Positions 33,379-41,184 of a DNA stretch of 47,684 nt are shown piece after piece. The notes under the pieces were generated by a model. That model made no database searches, was not told the origin of the DNA, and saw only the letters and a list, made by a program, of their open reading frames with translations. The stretch spans positions 1 to 47,684 of the forward strand of contig JAGHVB010000069.1 in NCBI GenBank assembly GCA_018064525.1, in the 5' to 3' direction. Position 1 is the first letter of the stretch. Every line of letters begins with the position of its first letter. The DNA comes from Candidatus Treponema merdequi (GTDB lineage: Bacteria; Spirochaetota; Spirochaetia; Treponematales; Treponemataceae). The translations under genes and the position numbers were made by a program.

Positions 33379-33541
33379 CTGTTGTCCCCACCTGATATAT
33401 AATAATATACGTTTAACCTTTTTTCAATTATCGGAATAAAAAAAATTAAAATTAGCAAAAAAAGTCCGGAACGCTCAAAGCACTTTCTGAAAACCAAAAA
33501 CTTAAAAGTCAGCTCAAAACCAGTTCTGCAGCCTCAGAACG

Positions 33542-34489
33542 CTACTTAAAAATTATCTCCTCTTCAAGCTCAAACCCCTTCTTTTCGCGGACCTCTTTTT
33601 TAACAAGTTCCACAAGAGCCTTTATGTCAGAAGCAGAAGCAGCTCCCGTATTGATTATTATATTTCCGTGGAACGGTGCAACCTGAGCTCCCCCTACAGC
33701 CGTTCCCTTAAGTCCGAGCCCGTCAATAATCTGACCTGTCGGCGCCCCGAAATCGTGATTGTTCTTGAAAACGCTTCCTGCACACGGAAACTTGAAATGT
33801 CCCTTGTCAACGCGTTCTTTCATAAAAGAAGCAGCTTTTTCGGCAATCTGAGATGCTTTTGAGCCGTCTTCACGTGTGAGCTTAAACTCGACTGCATATA
33901 CGACGCGTTTTGTATCTGTAAAAGGTGATTTTTTGTAGCTCCAGAGCGTTTTGTCCGGGTTCAAAATTTTTTGTGTATAAGTGGAATTTGCCCCGCACAA
34001 ATCCGCATATTCGATATTTTCTGCAACATCGCTTATTTCTCTGTTAAAGCAGCGTGCGTTCATATAAGCAGCGCCTCCGCACGTTCCAGGAAGCCCGCAG
34101 AACTCTTCAAGACCTGAAAGTCCATTCTTAGTACAGAAGTTAACGATGGCATTCATCTGAGCCCCGCAGAGCGCGCGTACAGTCACATTTTCACCCTCAG
34201 AAGCCACGATTTCTACCTTGTTGAGCCTTCCGGTCGAAATTACGGCTCCGTCAAAGCCGCTGTCAGAAAAAACGATGTTTGTTCCGCCACCGAGAATAAA
34301 ATACGGCACTTTTTCGCTTTCTGCGAGATTGAGGCACTCTAAAAAAGACTCCGTAGTTTCAGGTTCCACGAGCAAAGGCGTAACGCCGCCCACCTTAAAC
34401 GAAAAATGACGCGACATCTCCTCGTTTTCTGTCACGATAATATCGCGTATCGTCTTGAATTTTTGTGCTATTTCCCGTAAATTATTCAT
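33542..34489 (-). CDS. murB: UDP-N-acetylenolpyruvoylglucosamine reductase
   Basis: From ATG 34489 the product is 315 aa. FAD-binding FILGGGTNIVFSD, the PGTCGGAAYMNARCF segment, YKKSPF and the catalytic GSVFKN (Ser proton donor) with QIIDGLGLKGTAVGGAQV identify MurB, which makes UDP-MurNAc for peptidoglycan. The longer frame from TTG 34534 lacks a ribosome site. ATG 34489 instead has TATAGT 6 nt upstream and is probably a leaderless start. It is divergent from cysS. Confidence 0.94.
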   Translation of the reverse strand: MNNLREIAQKFKTIRDIIVTENEEMSRHFSFKVGGVTPLLVEPETTESFLECLNLAESEKVPYFILGGGTNIVFSDSGFDGAVISTGRLNKVEIVASEGENVTVRALCGAQMNAIVNFCTKNGLSGLEEFCGLPGTCGGAAYMNARCFNREISDVAENIEYADLCGANSTYTQKILNPDKTLWSYKKSPFTDTKRVVYAVEFKLTREDGSKASQIAEKAASFMKERVDKGHFKFPCAGSVFKNNHDFGAPTGQIIDGLGLKGTAVGGAQVAPFHGNIIINTGAASASDIKALVELVKKEVREKKGFELEEEIIFK

Positions 34490-34570
34490 TATTATACTAT
34501 AATATATTTTGCGGAATTTATAAAGATACTTCAATGAGTAATATTTTTTTACTTTCAGGTGGAATTTATA

Positions 34571-34594
34571 ATGCCGCGACGAGGTTATAAATGA
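34571..34594 (+). CDS. seven-codon upstream ORF overlapping the cysS start
   Basis: ATG CCG CGA CGA GGT TAT AAA TGA encodes MPRRGYK. It has its own ribosome site (AGGTGG, 8 nt upstream), and its stop overlaps the cysS ATG in an ATGA junction. The cysS ribosome site GAGG lies inside it. It could be a translational-coupling leader for cysS. It contains no cysteine codon, so classical attenuation by charged tRNA-Cys is not supported; chance is possible. Confidence 0.35.
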   Translation: MPRRGYK

Positions 34595-36090
34595 GTCTTA
34601 AACTTTTCAATACAATGGGAAAATCCCTTCAGGAATTCAAACCGATTAAAGAAGGCTATGCCGGTTTTTACGGCTGCGGTCCAACAGTTTACAACTATGC
34701 CCACATCGGAAACCTCCGTGCGTATGTTTTTCTCGACATCCTCGACAAGACACTCACTTACCTCGGCTATGACATCAAGCATGTAATGAACATCACTGAC
34801 GTCGGACACCTGACTGGTGACTCTGACGACGGCGAAGACAAAATGACAAAAACAGCTGCAGAACGCCACCAGAGCGTTCTCGAAGTTGCAAAATTCTACA
34901 CAGACGCTTTCTTAAAGGACATCGATGCATTAAATATCCGCCGTCCTGATGTAATCTGTAAAGCTACAGAACACATTCCTGAAATGATAGCCCTCATCCA
35001 AGAAATCGAAAAACAGGGACATACTTACATGGCAGGCGGAAACCTCTACTACGACATCTCAACCTACGACGATTACGGAAAGCTTGCTAACCTCAACCTC
35101 GACGAACTCAAAGCCGGCGCCGGAAAAAGAAAGGTTGTCGTTGTCGATGAAAACAAGAGAAATCCCGGCGACTTTGTACTCTGGTTTACAAAATCAAAAT
35201 TTGAAGACCAGGCAATGACATGGGACTCTCCATGGGGCCGCGGATATCCGGGCTGGCACATCGAATGTTCTGCAATGAGCATGAAATACCTCGGAAAACA
35301 CTTTGACATCCACACAGGCGGCGTAGACCATGTTCCTGTTCACCATACAAACGAAATTGCTCAGTCAGAAGGAAGTTTTGACAAAGAAGAACGCGCAAAA
35401 GGTCCATGGGTAAACTACTGGATGCACAACGAGTTTTTGATTCTTGAAGGCGGAAAGATGTCAAAATCAAACGGTAAGTTCATTACCCTTCAGGCAGAAC
35501 TTCCGGCAGAAAAAGGCTATTCTCTCAAGTCTAAAGGCTACGAACCTCTCGACTACAGATATTTCCTTTTAGGAGCACATTACCGCTCTCCATTGACTTT
35601 CAGCTTTGATGCCCTCGAAGGAGCTAAAAACGCAAGAAAGGCTCTCGTAAATAAAACTGTTAAAGTATTGAAAGACTCCGGTTCAAAAGCCGCTTCTGAA
35701 GCAGAACTTTCAGAAAAAGCAAAAGAATACCTTGATTCTTTCAAATCTGATCTCGAAAATGACCTTTCAACACCACAGGCTTTGAGCCGCATTCAGATGG
35801 CAATCAAAGACTCAGAATTAAAACCTTCTGAAATTCTTTTCTTAATCAATAAAATGGACTCTGTTCTTTCACTCAGCCTCGTAAAAGAAGCAGAAAAGGC
35901 ATCAAATCCGGCTTGTGATGATCATGCAGGTGACGCAGAAGCTGCCGAAATCGATGCACTCGTAAAACAGCGCACAGATGCTAAAAAAGCAAAAGATTTC
36001 GCAACTGCTGACAAAATCCGTAACGATTTGGCTGCCAGAGGAGTTATAATAATAGATACTCCTACAGGTCCAACCTGGAAAAGACAGTAA
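34591..36090 (+). CDS. cysS: cysteinyl-tRNA synthetase
   Basis: A 499-aa class I synthetase. The zinc ligand Cys29 lies in YGCGPTVYNYAHIGN, with the HIGH-type motif at 38-41. WHIECSAMSMK and the GGVDHVPVHHTNEIAQSE segment supply the other zinc ligands, and KMSKS is at about 289-293. The C-terminus holds the DALR-like helical domain and ends with the usual VIIIDTPTGPTWKR. It charges tRNA-Cys in the cytoplasm. Length and motifs are normal for the family. The region upstream carries a 7-codon coupled ORF. Confidence 0.96.
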   Translation: MSLKLFNTMGKSLQEFKPIKEGYAGFYGCGPTVYNYAHIGNLRAYVFLDILDKTLTYLGYDIKHVMNITDVGHLTGDSDDGEDKMTKTAAERHQSVLEVAKFYTDAFLKDIDALNIRRPDVICKATEHIPEMIALIQEIEKQGHTYMAGGNLYYDISTYDDYGKLANLNLDELKAGAGKRKVVVVDENKRNPGDFVLWFTKSKFEDQAMTWDSPWGRGYPGWHIECSAMSMKYLGKHFDIHTGGVDHVPVHHTNEIAQSEGSFDKEERAKGPWVNYWMHNEFLILEGGKMSKSNGKFITLQAELPAEKGYSLKSKGYEPLDYRYFLLGAHYRSPLTFSFDALEGAKNARKALVNKTVKVLKDSGSKAASEAELSEKAKEYLDSFKSDLENDLSTPQALSRIQMAIKDSELKPSEILFLINKMDSVLSLSLVKEAEKASNPACDDHAGDAEAAEIDALVKQRTDAKKAKDFATADKIRNDLAARGVIIIDTPTGPTWKRQ

Positions 36091-36147
36091 TTTTTCCTGT
36101 TTTTTTTCAGTATTTTTTTATATTTATCGTAACTTTTTGGAGCGAGT

Positions 36148-36711
36148 GTGGTTAAGGATATAGCAGGAAATCAGACCGGAAGCGACGAATTAAAAGCCGC
36201 GGATCCGATTGATTTTAGAAAAATTTATAATGCAACAATGACTGTTCTTTTTAAAGTCGCTTACAAAGTTGTAAACGACCAGGAAGTCGCAGAAGACCTT
36301 GTTCATGATTCATACATCAAGGCAAGTGAAAAAGGAATGGTCTTTCCAAGTATGAATGATGCCACTTACTGGCTCATCCGTGTTGTGAAAAATGCTTCTC
36401 TAAATTATGTAAAAAGAAGAGGTCGCGAACAAAAAGCTTATCAAAGAGCGCTGTATGAAGACCACCGAGTTCAGACAAGTGGTGAAACAGATCTGCTTCG
36501 TGATGAAACAATTAAAAAAGCACAGGAGGCATTAAACCAGCTTCCAGAAAATTTAAAAGAAGTTCTTATACTGCGCGAATACGCAGATTTGAATTATAAA
36601 GAAATTGGAAAAACTCTTGGTATTACAGAAGGCAATGTCAAAGTTCGTGTATTCCGAGCACGAGAAGCACTTGCCAGACTCATAGGAGAAGACGATGTTT
36701 ACATGTCCTGA
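36148..36711 (+). CDS. ECF-type RNA polymerase sigma factor
   Basis: A 187-aa sigma-70-family factor of the extracytoplasmic-function class. Region 2 is at residues about 20-90 (FKVAYKVVNDQEVAEDLVHDSYIKASEK, then ATYWLIRVVKNASLNYVKRRGRE). Region 4 is at about 125-180 (LNQLPENLKEVLILREYADLNYKEIGKTLGITEGNVKVRVFRARE). It starts with GTG at 36148, 5 nt after GGAG. The next gene encodes a zinc-type anti-sigma factor and overlaps by 17 bp, the usual pairing. It is 57 bp after cysS. Confidence 0.92.
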   Translation: MVKDIAGNQTGSDELKAADPIDFRKIYNATMTVLFKVAYKVVNDQEVAEDLVHDSYIKASEKGMVFPSMNDATYWLIRVVKNASLNYVKRRGREQKAYQRALYEDHRVQTSGETDLLRDETIKKAQEALNQLPENLKEVLILREYADLNYKEIGKTLGITEGNVKVRVFRAREALARLIGEDDVYMS

Positions 36712-37426
36712 TACAGAAATTCATTCACTCTATCTCGATAACGAACTCCCAAAGGGCTTAGCCGAAGAATTTGAAGCACATCTTGCCTCTTGTCCAAAAT
36801 GCAGTTCAAAATTCAAGTCTCTTAAAAAAACTCATGACTTTTTACAGTCTGATTCCAGTTCAATTTCTTTAGATAATGACTTTCTCGATAAAAGCTTTGA
36901 AAGACTTTCACTAAAAATGCGCTACATCAAAAATGCAGCCCCTGTCAAAGAAAAAAAAGTTTTCATGTTCCCTGAAGAAGCAAAAAAATATATGCCGGCT
37001 GCAGTCGCTGCTGCCGTTGTTTTTGCAGTCATGCTTCCGTTCAGTATGGCAAACAAAAAGACAGAAACAATCAATATGACAGTTCCTGTTGCACAGGTTC
37101 ATGAAATAAAAAGAACTACAGACTTTTCTGTTAAACCCGGAACAATTTTTCCAAGTGCAACAAATGTAGCTTTCCCTATCAACCTTGTTTCTCAAAACCA
37201 GGACAACAGCAGCCTTGATGCCAATTCCTCATTTACCCTTTATACTTTCAACCCGCTTTCAGCAACAAATACTATTGTCATAACTCAGTACAAAGGCTCA
37301 AACCAGACAGTTCATACTCTTTTGCAGGATGACTTTTTTACACCTGATTTTACTCGAACAGAAGAAGCAAACGCACTTCAGGTTTATATGCCGTCATATG
37401 TTGATATTTCATCGTTAAACAAATAG
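36695..37426 (+). CDS. zinc-binding transmembrane anti-sigma factor
   Basis: A 243-aa protein. An N-terminal zf-HC2 domain carries the anti-sigma HxxxCxxC motif (His29, Cys33, Cys36). A single membrane helix is at about residues 98-118 (AAVAAAVVFAVMLPF), and a periplasmic C-terminus of about 125 aa follows. The layout is that of RsiW-like factors that hold an ECF sigma at the membrane until a signal releases it. The overlap with the sigma gene ensures stoichiometric synthesis. Confidence 0.88.
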   Translation: MFTCPDTEIHSLYLDNELPKGLAEEFEAHLASCPKCSSKFKSLKKTHDFLQSDSSSISLDNDFLDKSFERLSLKMRYIKNAAPVKEKKVFMFPEEAKKYMPAAVAAAVVFAVMLPFSMANKKTETINMTVPVAQVHEIKRTTDFSVKPGTIFPSATNVAFPINLVSQNQDNSSLDANSSFTLYTFNPLSATNTIVITQYKGSNQTVHTLLQDDFFTPDFTRTEEANALQVYMPSYVDISSLNK

Positions 37427-37453
37427 AATAAGGTTTAACAATGGAATATTAAT

Positions 37454-39190
37454 ATGCGCTTAGATTCAGAACACAATATTTTTTACATAATCAGAAAATA
37501 TGCACTCGCAAGAGCAGTCTGTCTTGTTGTCATTTGTGCTGCAGTAATTGGATTTACAAGTTTAATAAGTTATACAGTAAAAGAAAAACCTGTCATTCTT
37601 TCTGTTTCACAGCAGATCGGAAGTCCGGGAGATACAATTTCCATCCGCGGGAAATTTTTTAATGATAAAAAAGAATCTTCATTTGTAGAAATTGCAGGAA
37701 ACAGACTGACAGAAAGCTCTTATGTTTCATGGAACGATGATGAAATAATCATTACGATTCCTGCAAACACACAGGACGGACTTGTATATGTTGTTTCTAC
37801 CGCAGGCCGTTCCAATCCGGATTTCTTTGCAAACAGAAGTGCAATTCCAATTTCTGTTCCGCAGAACACAATTTTTACAAACCCTGTAATCACTTCCCTT
37901 TCTGCAGAAAAAATTTTCGTTGGTCAGCTGCTTACCATCAACGGAAAAAACTTCGGTTCAAAAAAAGCTTCTTCACAGGTTTTCTTTTCTACAAAGAAAA
38001 CAGAACAGCAGATTACAGAAAATTCTCTCAATGCAGGAAACCCGCTCGAAGAAGGTACTGAATACATTCACGCATCAGACATAGATTTCGATTATGAATA
38101 CTGGAGTGAATCAGAAATCAAAGTGTATGTTCCGGATGGGGCATTTACAGGTTATGTTTATGTTGAAAATGAAAACGGACAGTCTGTAAAACATCCTCTG
38201 ACTGTTTTACAGCGTGCAGGTGTAAAGAATTATGGAACTAAAAATTCTTATCTTGTACAGGTAAGCGCAGATGTTAAAGAAATTAAAGGAACAAAAGATT
38301 CTGTTTTAAGTCTTCGTCTTCCTCTTCCGCAGACAACTGGAGACCAGCCGGCTGTAGTACTTACAGAAAGCGATCCAAAACCTTTACTTGAAAATTACGA
38401 TAATACTTCTGTATTCCAGATTGTAATGGATAAAACAGGAAAAAATTCTTACGCTCAGCTTGAAAAAATCAGACTTTCTCAAAACCATGTAATCACAGTC
38501 CGCTCTGTAGAAACCTGGATTGACATTGATAATGTTGCAATTCCAAAAGACAGAAGCCGCATGCTTTATAAAACTTATACAAAAGCAGATAAACTGATTC
38601 CTGCAGACACACCAGAACTTATAAAACTTTTGCCTTCAATTATTTATCAGTCAATCAATCCTTACCGCCAGGCAAAGTTGATCTACGAATATATGATTGC
38701 AAATTACAAGATTGAAGAAACTCCAAGAAAAAATGATTCAAACAGTCTTTCAATGCTTACCTCAAAAAAAGGTGACGCATACGACTTTGCAGTTTTATAT
38801 GCAGCACTTTTAAGAACAGCAGGAGTTCCTGCAAAACTCATGAGTGGAATTTTAATTGACGCAGACAAACTTGCAAAACCTCACTGGTGGGTTAACTTTT
38901 ATCTTGATGACTTTGGATGGGTTCCTGCAGATCCTGCATTAGGAGCCGGCCTTGAATACAATTCATTTACTGCTCACAGCAATCCAGCAAAATACTATTT
39001 TGGAAATCTGGATGCACAGCATATCTTATTTACACAAGGTTTCAATACCGTAAAGAATGCAATTTCAAACGGAAAAACCGTAAACATCCAGAAATCGTAC
39101 GCAGCTCAAAGCATCTGGGAAGAAGCTTCAAGTGACATAACAAGTTACTCAAGTTTCTGGAATACACCGGCTGTTCTTGGAGTTTATTAA
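37454..39190 (+). CDS. membrane-anchored TIG/IPT and transglutaminase-like protein
   Basis: A 578-aa protein. An N-terminal anchor helix (residues about 17-37) is followed by two IPT/TIG immunoglobulin-like repeats (ILSVSQQIGSPGDTISIRGKFF and ITSLSAEKIFVGQLLTINGKNFG). The transglutaminase-like papain-fold domain covers about 400-520, with the Cys position replaced by a DAYDFAVLYAALLRTAGVPAKL helix, then HWWVNFYLDDFGWVPADPA, which holds the His and Asp. The usual catalytic Cys (in a GxCxxxA motif) appears missing, so it may be a binding rather than an enzymatic domain. It follows the anti-sigma gene by 27 bp and probably belongs to the same regulated unit. Confidence 0.8.
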   Translation: MRLDSEHNIFYIIRKYALARAVCLVVICAAVIGFTSLISYTVKEKPVILSVSQQIGSPGDTISIRGKFFNDKKESSFVEIAGNRLTESSYVSWNDDEIIITIPANTQDGLVYVVSTAGRSNPDFFANRSAIPISVPQNTIFTNPVITSLSAEKIFVGQLLTINGKNFGSKKASSQVFFSTKKTEQQITENSLNAGNPLEEGTEYIHASDIDFDYEYWSESEIKVYVPDGAFTGYVYVENENGQSVKHPLTVLQRAGVKNYGTKNSYLVQVSADVKEIKGTKDSVLSLRLPLPQTTGDQPAVVLTESDPKPLLENYDNTSVFQIVMDKTGKNSYAQLEKIRLSQNHVITVRSVETWIDIDNVAIPKDRSRMLYKTYTKADKLIPADTPELIKLLPSIIYQSINPYRQAKLIYEYMIANYKIEETPRKNDSNSLSMLTSKKGDAYDFAVLYAALLRTAGVPAKLMSGILIDADKLAKPHWWVNFYLDDFGWVPADPALGAGLEYNSFTAHSNPAKYYFGNLDAQHILFTQGFNTVKNAISNGKTVNIQKSYAAQSIWEEASSDITSYSSFWNTPAVLGVY

Positions 39191-39193
39191 GAC

Positions 39194-39260
39194 AAAAAAA
39201 ACTGTCCTGAAGTTTGAGGTTGAAGTACACTTCAAAATGAACTTTCAGAACAGTTTTTTT
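39194..39260. terminator. bidirectional terminator
   Basis: Long complementary arms (AAAAAAACTGT...CTGAAGTTT at 39194-39213 and AACTTTCAG...ACAGTTTTTTT at 39240-39260) are flanked by an A run on the left and a T run on the right. The structure can therefore end both the plus-strand TIG gene and the minus-strand gatA. Confidence 0.85.
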
Positions 39261-39283
39261 TATCAGTAGTTTTTTAATCTTTT

Positions 39284-40792
39284 TTATTTTAACGGAATAC
39301 CGCAGCCAGGATGATCTTTTTCGAAAGCTGCTGCAAGACGTAAAATCTTTACTTCTTCAAACATTGCTCCTGCAAACTGAATGCCGACTGGCATTGAGCC
39401 GTTTGCCTCCGATGTTTTTCCAGCTGGAACAGAAATTGAAGTAATACGTGCAAGATTAACGAAAGTTGTATACAAGTCACTGAGATACATTTCGAGAGGA
39501 CTGTCAACTTTCTGTCCGAGCTTGAATGCAGGTGTCGGGCATACAGGACAAAGAACTACATCATAGCTTTCATAAAGTTTAGCCATTTCTGCCTGAATCT
39601 TTGCACGGACTGTCATTCCTTTTTTGTATGTATCTCCGGAGAACTGTTCAGAAAGAACATAGTTTCCGATTACGATTCTTCGTTTTACTTCTGGTCCAAA
39701 GCCTTCACTTCTTGTATGAACATAAAGCTCATCATATCCGTCACCAGTATCAACACGTCGTCCGTAACGGATTCCATCAAAGCGTGAAAGATTTGATGCG
39801 GCTTCTGCAAGAGCGATTACATAGTAGCTTGCAATTGATGCATCAAGAACAGGAAGATCAACGACATCGATTTTTGCACCCTTTGACTTAAGCCATTCCT
39901 GAACATTATTGAAAACTGCAGTTACATCATCACTCTGACCTTTTGCTTCTAAGAACTGCTTTGGAATTGCAAACTTTAACTGTGCAATTTCTGCATCAGT
40001 AAATGCTTTAAGATCTGCAAGCTTATCTGCGTCTTTTAAATCTGCACTTGTGTCGTCATACATGTCTACACCGGCCATCGCAGAAAGAGCTTTTGCAATA
40101 TCATCCGGATTGTGAGCCAGAAGACCAACCTGATCCAGTGACGATCCGTATGCAACAACACCCCAGCGGCTCAAAACACCGTAAGTTGTCTTTAATCCGT
40201 AAATACCGCAGTAGCTTGCCGGCAGACGAACTGAACCACCAGTTTCTGTTCCAAGTCCAAAAAGAGCCTGATTTGCACTGACAGCAGCTGCAGGTCCTCC
40301 AGAAGATCCTCCTGAAACATATTCGCGGTTTACAGGGTTTCTTGTAGGTCCGTAGCATGAATATTCTGTTGAAGAACCCATTGCAAATTCATCCTGATTG
40401 CAGCGTCCGAGTGGAATTGCACCCTTTGCTTCGAGACGGTTGATTACAGTTGCATTGTATGGAGCAACATAGCCTTCAAGGATTTTACTTGCACATGTAA
40501 GTTTCTGACCTTTTACTGAAATATTGTCTTTTACTGCAAATGGAACGCCTAAAAGCGGCTTTTTTGCGAATAATTCATCAAGTTTTCCGCTGGCTTTTGC
40601 TTCTGAAATTTCTTTATCTGCAATTTCTGCTTTTGAAACGGCATCGCTGTACATTTCAAGAAATGCGTTAAGCGGAATGTCAGTTGCCTTATCTTTTTCA
40701 AATGTTTCGATTGCTTCTTTTACAAGACCTGCGCTTGTGCAGGTTCCATCTTTAAGAGCTTTAACTGTATCATTAATGCAAAAAAATGCCAT
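39284..40792 (-). CDS. gatA: Asp-tRNA(Asn)/Glu-tRNA(Gln) amidotransferase subunit A
   Basis: A 502-aa amidase-signature protein with the Ser-cisSer-Lys triad in the right spacing: Lys88 (VKDNIS), Ser163 (SGGSSGG) and Ser187 (ETGGSVR). PTRNPVNREYVSGGSSGG, the GLKTTYGVLSRWGVVAYGSSLDQVG segment and the C-terminal SVPAG...PVGIQF are typical. It hydrolyses glutamine and channels ammonia to GatB. gatC lies 3 bp upstream, giving the gatCA operon; gatB is elsewhere in the window. Confidence 0.96.
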   Translation of the reverse strand: MAFFCINDTVKALKDGTCTSAGLVKEAIETFEKDKATDIPLNAFLEMYSDAVSKAEIADKEISEAKASGKLDELFAKKPLLGVPFAVKDNISVKGQKLTCASKILEGYVAPYNATVINRLEAKGAIPLGRCNQDEFAMGSSTEYSCYGPTRNPVNREYVSGGSSGGPAAAVSANQALFGLGTETGGSVRLPASYCGIYGLKTTYGVLSRWGVVAYGSSLDQVGLLAHNPDDIAKALSAMAGVDMYDDTSADLKDADKLADLKAFTDAEIAQLKFAIPKQFLEAKGQSDDVTAVFNNVQEWLKSKGAKIDVVDLPVLDASIASYYVIALAEAASNLSRFDGIRYGRRVDTGDGYDELYVHTRSEGFGPEVKRRIVIGNYVLSEQFSGDTYKKGMTVRAKIQAEMAKLYESYDVVLCPVCPTPAFKLGQKVDSPLEMYLSDLYTTFVNLARITSISVPAGKTSEANGSMPVGIQFAGAMFEEVKILRLAAAFEKDHPGCGIPLK

Positions 40793-40795
40793 TTT

Positions 40796-41104
40796 TTATG
40801 CTCCTTCACCCAAAACTTTTGGAACCTGAAAATATCCGTCCATGAAATTTTCTGAAACTTTTTTAACATCAGGAATATCAAGGCCTTCAACAACCTGATC
40901 TTCGCGAAGTTTTTCGGCCTTTGTAGAAGGATATGCATCATAAGGATTCTGGCTGTCATCAAATTTTGAAAGGATTTCAAAATATCCGACGATGTCATCT
41001 ACCTGTGCTTTTAAAGTCTGTAAATCTGTACTTTCAGGACTGAGGCGGGAAAGATAAAGAAGATTTTCCAATGTTTTTTCATCGATATTTTTTTGAGTAC
41101 TCAT
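40796..41104 (-). CDS. gatC: Asp-tRNA(Asn)/Glu-tRNA(Gln) amidotransferase subunit C
   Basis: A 102-aa GatC from ATG 41104. The helical N-terminus ENLLYLSRLSPES...LKAQVDDIVGYFEIL and the extended C-terminal tail with LREDQV and FQVPKVL match the family, which bridges GatA and GatB. An upstream TTG at 41149 lies in the promoter and is rejected. The -10 box is 7 nt before the ATG, so the message is probably leaderless. Confidence 0.93.
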   Translation of the reverse strand: MSTQKNIDEKTLENLLYLSRLSPESTDLQTLKAQVDDIVGYFEILSKFDDSQNPYDAYPSTKAEKLREDQVVEGLDIPDVKKVSENFMDGYFQVPKVLGEGA

Positions 41105-41111
41105 ATCTTTA

Positions 41112-41140
41112 ATATTAGCGGTTTTTATGATAAATTTCAA
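41112..41140 (-). promoter_or_regulatory. sigma-70 promoter of gatCA
   Basis: Minus strand: TTGAAA (41135-41140), 17-bp spacer, TAATAT (41112-41117), then 7 nt to ATG 41104. There is no ribosome site between them. Confidence 0.7.
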
Positions 41141-41184
41141 TAATTGCAATATATAGAAACAATTTATACAAAAAGGCGGACTAT

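Noticed and set aside
34490..34534. TTG start 15 codons upstream of murB
   Set aside because: It lies in the promoter region and has no ribosome site; ATG 34489 has a -10 box at the spacing seen for other leaderless genes.
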